Shown here piece after piece: positions 1-6,232 of a stretch of 10,544 bases of DNA. The notes under the pieces are model-generated. The model was not told the origin of the DNA and searched no databases. It worked only from the letters and a program-made list of their open reading frames with translations. Source of the stretch: Burkholderiaceae bacterium (GTDB lineage: Bacteria; Pseudomonadota; Gammaproteobacteria; Burkholderiales; Burkholderiaceae); contig CANHLB010000041.1 in assembly GCA_947461335.1 (NCBI GenBank), positions 1 to 10,544 on the forward strand. Direction: 5' to 3'. How positions within the stretch are numbered: position 1 is the stretch's first letter; each line of letters opens with the position of its first letter. Both the position numbers and the translations under genes were made by a program.

Positions 1-253
1 CATTATTGGTCTCGCTTCGATAGCATTGCTTTTTTCATTGGTGAGATTTTTGGAGGCCCTTGGTCTTTATTTCGATAAAACTTGGGCCGAGGGTATGGTG
101 ATAGTGACAAGCCTGGTATCTTTTTTAATTTTAGGCTCGCAATTATTAGTCCGTTTTGACTTGGTGCTGATGATTCTTCTGATTATTAATATCGGAGTGC
201 TGGCTTACTTATCGATGGTACTTTTGTATAAAAGACGCCGTACTTCAAACTAA
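1..253 (+). CDS. C-terminal part of an unrecognised integral membrane protein (5' end outside window)
   Basis: The reading frame is open from the left edge (first full codon at position 2) to TAA at 251-253, so this is probably the tail of a longer gene. A TTG at 26 could be an internal start, but no Shine-Dalgarno sequence supports it. The protein is strongly hydrophobic, with about three membrane segments: one at the very start (IIGLASIALLFSLV), one around VIVTSLVSFLILGSQLL and one around LVLMILLIINIGVLAYL. It ends in a basic tail (KRRR) that would by the positive-inside rule face the cytoplasm. I do not recognise the family. The next gene also begins with a multi-helix membrane domain, but I see no clear similarity between them. 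A complete small membrane protein starting at 26 is less likely, because the frame continues upstream. Confidence 0.55.
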   Translation, partial: IIGLASIALLFSLVRFLEALGLYFDKTWAEGMVIVTSLVSFLILGSQLLVRFDLVLMILLIINIGVLAYLSMVLLYKRRRTSN

Positions 254-344
254 ACCAATTTCAGATGTATTTTGGAGCAAAAAATAAACTGATCCTTGTG
301 ACCAACGAATTACAAGATTTTCAGCTAAATGCGTTCCCATAAAA

Positions 345-1814
345 ATGAATTCACAATTTCTGTTCCTCACTTTCTTTGCTGTTAGCGTAGTGAGTGGGCT
401 ATTGACTTTTTTAGCAGTCCCATTTTTTTGGGTACGCAAAGATTCACGACTGTATATTTGGATGCTCTGTAATTTGTTATATAGCATTGGCTCATCTGCA
501 ATTGCATTACAGCTTCTAAATGCACCTGAGCTGTCACCATTTGATATGGACAATAAGCTGATTGCGATTTCTCAGATTCTAAGATTTTATAGCGCTATTG
601 GCATAGTTTTATTCGTGCGATCATTTTCCCAAAAGTCTTTTTTTAAAGTATCGACAGTTAAGATTTTCTTAGCCATCTTGATACTGAGTATTTTTTCCAC
701 TTTTATAATTGCTCCTCATGTTCCAGCAGAATTTAAGGGGGCGGTCGTCGCAAGCTTTTGGGTGATGTTTCAAATTATCTGGCTTTTATATGAGCTGTAT
801 TTGATCAAAAAATCTGGCACATATCAAAACAGTTTTTCTCTAAGATTGTTTCTCATTCTTACTTGCTGCATGTTTGCGATCAACCTATACTTAGTGATGG
901 CAACTGTTGTAGCCTACTTCAATCTCTTGCCAGCGCTCAATTTCACCGCGGCAGATATCCAACCTCTCGTCTTTTCAACAAGACTGTTAACGAATGTATT
1001 GAGTTCAATATGTTTTATTTTGGCATTTATGCTCTGGGTAGAGGGTCACTCAGACCTAGCGGTTCAGTCGAAATCCGATGCATTAAGAATTTCCAATCTT
1101 TTGGTAGAAAAAGATCTCCTGATCAATAACCTTGCAAATGCTAATGCGCTGGTAGAGTCGGGGGCATTGGCTGCAGGCCTAGCACATGAACTAAATCAAC
1201 ATCTTGCCCGTATTCAGTTAAATGCTGAGCAGGCTGTTAGTAGAGTTAGTCGGGATAAATATGACGCAGAGTTAGTACAGTCTTTAGAACGTATAGCTCA
1301 AGCAAATCAACAGGCTGCAAAGTTAATCCTGAGTCTAAAAAAGATTTTTAGAAACCCGCATGAGAAAAAAACTCCGATTAGGTTAGATGAGGTTACGCTT
1401 GAGGTTGCCGAGCTTTATAAAGATCGTCTTAAGAAGTCACATATTGAGCTAGATTTAAATCTCAGCACGACTAAAGAGGTGGCATTTATCGATTCTCTGA
1501 TAAGGCAGGTTTTATCCAACTTGATTTCAAATGCAATCGAATCTTTAGATAGCTCTACTCAGCTCAATAAGAGGATTTCAATTAGTCTATCCGAATCTAC
1601 TTCTGATGTGAAATTAGAGGTTTTTGATAATGGACCTGGAATTCATCCTGGCAAAGAGCATGCTTTATTTGAAATCTTCCAAACTACTAAAAAGGAGGGG
1701 ACTGGCATAGGACTATGGCTATGTAAGCACGTTGTCGAGGCTGAGGGCGGCAAGATCTACGCCCGATCGCCAGCAACGGGCGGTGCTATTTTTACTGTCC
1801 AAATCCCTGCTTAA
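345..1814 (+). CDS. Membrane-bound sensor histidine kinase, 7-TM sensor, FixL/DctB-like kinase core
   Basis: A predicted sensor kinase of 489 residues that would autophosphorylate on His and pass the phosphate to the response regulator encoded next. Residues 1-232 carry about seven hydrophobic helices (near 4-30, 36-58, 71-95, 106-124, 132-154, 165-193, 209-232), with no sizeable periplasmic domain and no HAMP or PAS domain that I can see. A likely coiled-coil linker follows (about 236-272). The H-box is AHELNQHLARI with phospho-acceptor H281. The ATPase domain shows the N-box around N396 (SNLISNAIES), the G1 box DNGPGI at D428 and the G2 box GTGIGL at 452-457. The HELNQ form is typical of the FixL/DctB kinase group, but the usual Pro after Gln is His286 here. 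ATG at 345 is the only usable start: an in-frame stop lies at 285-287 with no ATG, GTG or TTG between. No clear Shine-Dalgarno sequence precedes it. The stimulus is unknown; with only membrane helices as sensor, it may sense a membrane or redox signal. Confidence 0.9.
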   Translation: MNSQFLFLTFFAVSVVSGLLTFLAVPFFWVRKDSRLYIWMLCNLLYSIGSSAIALQLLNAPELSPFDMDNKLIAISQILRFYSAIGIVLFVRSFSQKSFFKVSTVKIFLAILILSIFSTFIIAPHVPAEFKGAVVASFWVMFQIIWLLYELYLIKKSGTYQNSFSLRLFLILTCCMFAINLYLVMATVVAYFNLLPALNFTAADIQPLVFSTRLLTNVLSSICFILAFMLWVEGHSDLAVQSKSDALRISNLLVEKDLLINNLANANALVESGALAAGLAHELNQHLARIQLNAEQAVSRVSRDKYDAELVQSLERIAQANQQAAKLILSLKKIFRNPHEKKTPIRLDEVTLEVAELYKDRLKKSHIELDLNLSTTKEVAFIDSLIRQVLSNLISNAIESLDSSTQLNKRISISLSESTSDVKLEVFDNGPGIHPGKEHALFEIFQTTKKEGTGIGLWLCKHVVEAEGGKIYARSPATGGAIFTVQIPA

Positions 1815-1902
1815 TTGCACTATCCTTCATTCGTAGGATATAAAACGGCTTCATAGAAGATAGAATTGAATATAAATCATTGAACTCACGCCTAAATTTC
1901 AA

Positions 1903-2520
1903 GTGCTGAATAGAGCCAACAATTCCCAAAAACATGTCTTTTTAATTGAAGATCATGATGAATTGCGTGACGATCTCACACGTATTCTGCAGTTTGTGGG
2001 TTATGTAGTTCATCCATTCCCAGATCCTGTTCAGTTTCTGGAATACCCCAAGCATTTAGCTCCGGCTGCAGTGGTTTCTGATATGCGTATGCCCCATATG
2101 ACGGGTATTGAATTGCAGGAGAGGCTCAAAGAATTGGGACGCACTATGCCTATGGTCATTATTAGTGGTGAGAGTACGGATCAGCAAATTATTACTGCGC
2201 TTAAAAATGGTGCAATTGATTTCTTACTCAAGCCATTTACTCGAGAGAGCTTATTGGCAGCTGTTGCAAAGGGTATTGAGATGGATTCAGCAGCCATGCA
2301 AGATGTCATTCGAGTCAGTGAATTCAATGAAAAGCTAAAGATACTATCCCCTCGTGAGCGTCAGGTCTTTCAGCTACTATCGCAGGGCTTCAGTAATAAA
2401 GAATTAATGGAGAATCTCAATATCTCACTACCTACGGTAAAACAATATAAGTCTGAGGTGATGTACAAACTGCGGCTTCGTTCTTTATCTGAGCTTATTG
2501 CCTTGAGTGCACAAAGCTAA
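1903..2520 (+). CDS. FixJ-like response regulator (REC + LuxR-type HTH)
   Basis: A 205-residue transcription regulator, the likely partner of the kinase 88 bases upstream. Residues 11-125 form a receiver domain: acidic pocket E16/D17, phospho-acceptor D60 in VVSDMRMP, Ser88 in IISGES at the Thr/Ser switch position, and K110-P111 in LLKPF. Residues 146-203 form a LuxR/FixJ helix-turn-helix, with LSPRERQVFQLLSQG, then SNKELMENLNIS and a recognition helix near PTVKQYKSEVMYKL. The start is GTG at 1903. The frame is open upstream only to TAA at 1873-1875 and offers no ATG or other common start. No Shine-Dalgarno sequence precedes the GTG, so initiation may be weak or coupled to the kinase message. 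Length and domain order match the FixJ/NarL type. Target genes cannot be read from sequence; the downstream lipoprotein and cytochrome genes are the nearest candidates (inference). Confidence 0.9.
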   Translation: MLNRANNSQKHVFLIEDHDELRDDLTRILQFVGYVVHPFPDPVQFLEYPKHLAPAAVVSDMRMPHMTGIELQERLKELGRTMPMVIISGESTDQQIITALKNGAIDFLLKPFTRESLLAAVAKGIEMDSAAMQDVIRVSEFNEKLKILSPRERQVFQLLSQGFSNKELMENLNISLPTVKQYKSEVMYKLRLRSLSELIALSAQS

Positions 2521-2544
2521 GAGGCCATTTTCTTGTCTAGAGTG

Positions 2545-2603
2545 AAGTAAATTACTTAGCATCCTCCTTTCGAAGGAATTACAGCCCTTTTTTTTAGTAA
2601 TTT
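2545..2603 (+). terminator. Possible weak terminator inside nested AT-rich palindromes, after the response regulator
   Basis: Three structures overlap here. A near-palindrome AAGTAAATTACTT (2545-2557) has 6-base arms around one central A. A short hairpin TCCTT-TCG-AAGGA (2565-2577) is followed ten bases later by a run of eight T (2588-2595). AAATTACT (2549-2556) is the exact reverse complement of AGTAATTT (2596-2603), so an 8-bp stem could enclose the whole. The hairpin is weak and not adjacent to the T run, so intrinsic termination is uncertain. A protein-binding palindrome or a regulatory leader for the lipoprotein downstream is an alternative. Confidence 0.35.
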
Positions 2604-2659
2604 GTACTGATACGATAATTCTGTTATTTAAATTTTTAGCGATCTTGCATCTATTAACT

Positions 2660-2664
2660 GAGGA
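2660..2664 (+). promoter_or_regulatory. Shine-Dalgarno sequence for the six-module lipoprotein
   Basis: GAGGA lies six bases before the ATG at 2671. It favours that start over the in-frame ATG at 2689, which would still leave a complete lipoprotein signal peptide beginning MKHLRS. Confidence 0.65.
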
Positions 2665-2670
2665 ATTTAT

Positions 2671-3822
2671 ATGCACCAAGCATCATCCATGAAACACTTG
2701 CGCTCAATTTATGTTGGACTCGGTACCGTTGTATTAATGGGCTTAATTTCTTGTAGTGGAGGGGGTGATAGCACTACCTCATCTCCAGCAACCATTACCT
2801 ACACGACGATTAATTCTTCGACTTCAAGCGCGAACATCACTAGTTTGACGGGTATTCGGGGTGTGAGTAATTCAAGCAATGTTTACATCACTGGAGCAGC
2901 AGTCACTTCAAGCGGTATTTACAGTAATCAACTCTATGTTGGCCCTATTACTGGTGGCGGTACTTATTACACGCTGAACGTTCCCGGATCAAATAGTAGT
3001 ACTAATTCTTATAGTGCTGACAATTGGTTAGATACGCAAGTAAAGGTTGTAGGAAGCTCAGTCATCGATGGTGTAACAAAAGGATTTTTATACCAAGGCC
3101 CAGTGACAAATAATAATGGCCTGGGTACTGTGGGAACAGCACCATGGTATGACATTTCTTTTAGCAAGAATGGCACTGTGTATAACAGCATTCCTCATAG
3201 TGTAATGAATAACATTGTTGTGGGTGGATATCAGAAGGCACTCATCAGTGCTTATATATGTGACATCACTACTGCAGCCGCCCCTGTTTGTGATGATATG
3301 AGCGCAGCTTTTGCCAGCCTTCCGTTCGTGCCAGCAAGTACATCCGCATATGGTGTTTGGTGGAACGGTGGAACAAGCTACACCATAGTAGGGGGATATA
3401 GTAGCGTTATTAGTTCTGAGAGTAGTGGTCCTGGTAAGGTAGGCGTAACAGGATATATCGTAGATTACGATTCTTCCTCAAAAACTTGGACGCATTTCAC
3501 TAAGCTCAATTGGATGAATGGTACTACTGGAGCACTTGGCACTCACTTTGAAGGTATTACGATTGATCTAACCAAGGGTGGTTATAACTTGGCAGGAGAA
3601 GGAATTATGCCTAATGGCACAATTCCTGTAGGTTTGGCCCACGTTACCAGGACTGCAGATGGTGGCTTTACGACAAGCCCAACATGGGTCGCCGTCAGCT
3701 ATCCAAATGCCACTGTCACTACTGCTGATACGGTTTACCAGAATAATATCTTGGGAATTTATCAACCTGGGGTCCAACCTGTGAATGGATATGTGGCCAA
3801 TATTCCAACTAGTCTTTATTAA
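2671..3822 (+). CDS. Secreted lipoprotein with six internal modules, possible beta-propeller; family not recognised
   Basis: A 383-residue protein with a type II signal peptide: basic MKHLRS, a hydrophobic core and lipobox LISC, predicting lipidation at C28. Ser at +2 argues against inner-membrane retention, so the outer membrane is expected. After a Ser/Thr-rich linker, the mature part shows a repeating pattern: a hydrophobic strand ending in Gly (near residues 72, 126, 183, 239, 308 and 361), then a strand with G-F/Y or similar about 10-20 residues later, then usually an aromatic strand (YYTLNV, PWYDISF, WTHFTKL, TWVAVSY). Module starts fall near 69, 123, 180, 236, 304 and 358, a spacing of about 54-68. 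The last module lacks the closing aromatic strand, and the N-terminal ITYTTINSS could supply it, as in propellers that close by circular pairing. C197 and C207 could form a disulfide. I recognise no named domain; a distant relation to HAF-type extracellular repeats is possible. It sits between the two-component genes and another lipoprotein gene. Confidence 0.85.
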   Translation: MHQASSMKHLRSIYVGLGTVVLMGLISCSGGGDSTTSSPATITYTTINSSTSSANITSLTGIRGVSNSSNVYITGAAVTSSGIYSNQLYVGPITGGGTYYTLNVPGSNSSTNSYSADNWLDTQVKVVGSSVIDGVTKGFLYQGPVTNNNGLGTVGTAPWYDISFSKNGTVYNSIPHSVMNNIVVGGYQKALISAYICDITTAAAPVCDDMSAAFASLPFVPASTSAYGVWWNGGTSYTIVGGYSSVISSESSGPGKVGVTGYIVDYDSSSKTWTHFTKLNWMNGTTGALGTHFEGITIDLTKGGYNLAGEGIMPNGTIPVGLAHVTRTADGGFTTSPTWVAVSYPNATVTTADTVYQNNILGIYQPGVQPVNGYVANIPTSLY

Positions 3823-3828
3823 TCTTAC

Positions 3829-3856
3829 GTTAAACCACTCTTTAGAGTGGTTTAAC
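3829..3856 (+). terminator. Perfect 12-bp inverted repeat hairpin after the six-module lipoprotein gene
   Basis: Arms GTTAAACCACTC (3829-3840) and GAGTGGTTTAAC (3845-3856) are exact reverse complements around the loop TTTA, starting six bases after the stop codon. The core CCACTC/GAGTGG is flanked by AAA and TTT within the stem, as in intrinsic terminators that can work in both directions. No long T run follows, so termination may be partial or the hairpin may stabilise the 3' end of the message. Confidence 0.7.
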
Positions 3857-3917
3857 ACATGCTAAGATATTGAAAACATTATACCTTTCAAATCATTTTT
3901 AGCCTCGATCCCCAATC

Positions 3918-5990
3918 ATGACTTCTAATCGAGTTTCTTTCCGCCGTTTCATTACTCTCGCATTCATAGCGGTTTTATCTATGGGTTTAGTTGCTTGCGG
4001 CGGAGGTAGTAGTAGCACTAGTAGCAGCGCGACATCTTCAAGCACAACACCAAGCACTTACTATGTAGTGAGTACCTTGAATGATTCGGGAACTGGCTCC
4101 CTAAGAGCAGCGATAAGCTCAGTCAATAGCGCTGCTTCATCACAATATTCCGGTATTACATTTTCTGTGACTGGAGTTATTACTCTAGCCAGTGATCTGC
4201 CGGCGATTACTAATAAAGTACTGATTGATGGAACTACAGCTCCTGGATATGTGGCAGGTAATACTACTACTGCTCCACTGGTTGCCGTCAACTTTAATAA
4301 TTCAGCCTCGGGATTTAATTTCAATAGTGGATCAGCTGGCTCTGCTATCTCTGCTCTATCGATTTATGGATCGACATCAAACGGAATTACATTAAATGCT
4401 AGCAATATCGCCTTATTAAGCAACTATATTGGTTTAAACCTGAGTGGCGCGGCTGGCGGCAATGCAAAGAATGGTATCTATATTTCTTCTACCTCAATAA
4501 ATAATGTGATTGGCACGAACCCTAAGAGTATTTCTGGGCTTTATTCAAATGTTATTTCTGGAAATACACTTAACGGCATTCAGATATATGGCAGTACCGG
4601 TAATAAGATTCAAGCCAACGCCATTGGAACTAACCCAGCTGGAACTGCCGCTATCAGCAATAAAAACAACGGCATCTGGGTGACTTATTACGCTGAGCAA
4701 AACACCATTGGTGGAACAGCTTACTACGATGCAGCGACTGGTCAAACCAACAATCCTACTGGCAATAAAGGAACGGTTCCAATTGTTTCAATTGCTCCCC
4801 CATTAGGCAACCTCATTTCTGGCAATACTCAGAACGGAGTGCTGATTGATTCCTATTCAGAGCTAACAGTTCTGAGCGGTAACTTTATTGGTACGAATAA
4901 TGTTGGAACTTCAGCCATAGGAAATGGCTTGGATGGTGTCAATATTAGCTTTGCAAATAATAACCAGCTCATTGGCTGTACATTTCAAGATAATCCATTT
5001 ATTTATTACAACGTATTGAGTGGTAATGGCAGAAATGGATTGTATGTCTTCAACTCAAATGCTATTTTGGTGCAAGCCAATTTCTTTGGTGCTGGAGCAA
5101 ACAATGCATCCATGGTACCTAATGCTCAAGATGGAATTCACGTTACCGGAACCTCTGCAGGTGTTCAGGTAGGCGGAGTTATTCCTCTAGGAAATGTGTC
5201 TGCGGGTAATGGTAGGGACGGTATTCGAGTAGCAGGAACTGCTAGTGGCTTTACTACTTTTAATACCTTTGGTGGCCTGTATGCTTTTCAAGGCGCTGCA
5301 CCTAACCAGGGCAACGGTATAACAATTGACTCCACAGGTTTAAATAATCTGATTCGTACAAACGTGATGTCTGGGAATATTGGCAATGGTATTGAGCTTA
5401 CAGCTAATGCAACCAATGTGACTGTAGACCCTAATGTGGTTGGTCTGAATACTGAAGGCAATGGTGTACTTACCGGCACATCTGCTACTGACGGTTTTGG
5501 TAATGGCGGTAGCGGTGTTAAAGTCAGCGGAACTGGTAACTATATTGGTGGATATAACGATTCAGTCATTCCGCAAAATACATTCTCTGGAAATAGACGT
5601 TATGGAGTTGAGATTACTGCTGGCGCCACCGGTAATTATGTATTTAATGCTTCAATAGGCCTTGAGACTACCTTCAAGACTGGCGCTGGTTTTGGAAATG
5701 GTATGGGTGGAATATTAATCGCGGGCAATAACAACTTTGTTCAGCCATACAATGCGACCCCATCTACATACACTGGTACGCTAAAACCAGCTTATATCAG
5801 TGGAAATACGGGCAATGGAATTACATTAACTGGCAGTGGCAATACTGTTACTGGTAATTATTTTGGTTATGCTGCTGCATCAACTTTGGGCCCGCTTTTG
5901 CCAAATCAGGCATGCAATACTGGCCTCTCGATAGTTGGTGCTGGGGGCAATTCAGTTAGCGCCAATAACACAGGAACTTGCGCTCCTTAA
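3918..5990 (+). CDS. Lipid-anchored right-handed parallel beta-helix repeat protein
   Basis: A 690-residue protein with a signal peptide (basic NRVSFRR, hydrophobic core, lipobox LVAC) predicting lipidation at C27. GGG then a Ser/Thr-rich spacer (about 31-47) follows, so it is probably displayed from the outer membrane. Residues about 48-72 (STLNDSGTGSLRAAI) match the start motif common in secreted beta-helix proteins (usually N-D-S-G-x-G-S-L-R-x-A-I). The rest is rich in Asn, Gly, Ser and Thr, with a recurring N-h-x-S-G-N-x-x-N-G-I motif beginning near residues 211, 298, 365, 426, 482, 555 and 625. These are consistent with stacked parallel beta-helix (PbH1-like) coils. C354 is isolated; C666 and C688 near the C-terminus could pair. 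I see no clear polysaccharide lyase catalytic set, so adhesin, glycan-binding or surface-structure roles are all possible. ATG at 3918 has no obvious Shine-Dalgarno sequence but gives a complete signal peptide. The gene lies between two hairpins, so it may be its own transcription unit. Confidence 0.88.
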   Translation: MTSNRVSFRRFITLAFIAVLSMGLVACGGGSSSTSSSATSSSTTPSTYYVVSTLNDSGTGSLRAAISSVNSAASSQYSGITFSVTGVITLASDLPAITNKVLIDGTTAPGYVAGNTTTAPLVAVNFNNSASGFNFNSGSAGSAISALSIYGSTSNGITLNASNIALLSNYIGLNLSGAAGGNAKNGIYISSTSINNVIGTNPKSISGLYSNVISGNTLNGIQIYGSTGNKIQANAIGTNPAGTAAISNKNNGIWVTYYAEQNTIGGTAYYDAATGQTNNPTGNKGTVPIVSIAPPLGNLISGNTQNGVLIDSYSELTVLSGNFIGTNNVGTSAIGNGLDGVNISFANNNQLIGCTFQDNPFIYYNVLSGNGRNGLYVFNSNAILVQANFFGAGANNASMVPNAQDGIHVTGTSAGVQVGGVIPLGNVSAGNGRDGIRVAGTASGFTTFNTFGGLYAFQGAAPNQGNGITIDSTGLNNLIRTNVMSGNIGNGIELTANATNVTVDPNVVGLNTEGNGVLTGTSATDGFGNGGSGVKVSGTGNYIGGYNDSVIPQNTFSGNRRYGVEITAGATGNYVFNASIGLETTFKTGAGFGNGMGGILIAGNNNFVQPYNATPSTYTGTLKPAYISGNTGNGITLTGSGNTVTGNYFGYAAASTLGPLLPNQACNTGLSIVGAGGNSVSANNTGTCAP

Positions 5991-6053
5991 TATAGATAGA
6001 TGGCGGGTTTTTGAGTTAGAGATTTACCTAGTTTGATAAAAGCTGAACAAAAG

Positions 6054-6080
6054 AAAGAGCCACTCTTCGGAGTGGCTTTT
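6054..6080 (+). terminator. Intrinsic terminator with C(TTCG)G tetraloop after the beta-helix gene
   Basis: AGCCACTC (6058-6065) pairs exactly with GAGTGGCT (6070-6077) around TTCG, giving the very stable C-UUCG-G loop in RNA. The stem can extend outward through one G:U pair and A:U pairs, and the run TTTT (6077-6080) forms its 3' side. It lies 67 bases past the beta-helix stop codon. The core CCACTC/GAGTGG is the same as in the hairpin at 3829-3856. Confidence 0.88.
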
Positions 6081-6162
6081 ATATTGCTAGTGGGTCGGAG
6101 GTTTAATTTGGGTATTGTTGCACTAAAAAATCAGTTTCCCCCAAGAAAATCAATCATCTCGA

Positions 6163-6191
6163 TTTAATTCATCATAAATGTACGGTATATT
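6163..6191 (+). promoter_or_regulatory. Possible sigma-70-type promoter for the cytochrome operon
   Basis: TTTAAT (6163-6168) and TATATT (6186-6191) are separated by 17 bases, about 40 bases upstream of the likely ATG at 6233. The -35 match is poor (three of six) and the -10 match is better. It lies downstream of a strong terminator, where a new promoter is expected. No clear operator was seen in 6081-6232. Confidence 0.3.
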
Positions 6192-6232
6192 TTGAGCAAT
6201 GCGCTTAACTCAGCTTCAGAGAGTTTGACTTG

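Noticed and set aside
245..553. A 102-codon open frame on the minus strand overlapping the kinase start
   Set aside because: It lies antisense to well-supported kinase coding sequence, its protein has no recognisable features, and no ribosome site precedes it.
1821..1840. 6-bp inverted repeat TATCCT/AGGATA with an 8-base loop between the kinase and regulator genes
   Set aside because: The arms are short and AT-rich with no T run, so this is within chance expectation. An operator cannot be excluded but is not supported.
2602..2630. Promoter TTGTAC with TATTTA, or GATAAT at 2614, upstream of the six-module lipoprotein
   Set aside because: Both candidates match the sigma-70 consensus poorly in at least one element, and in AT-rich DNA such matches are frequent.
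4061..4745. Minus-strand open frames within the beta-helix gene
   Set aside because: They are shadow frames produced by the repetitive Asn/Gly/Ser codons of the real gene, with no start signals.
3918..5990. Tandem DNA repeats inside the beta-helix gene as a slippage or phase-variation site
   Set aside because: The repeat is seen at protein level only. The DNA copies are diverged and irregularly spaced, with no homopolymer or short tandem tract likely to slip.
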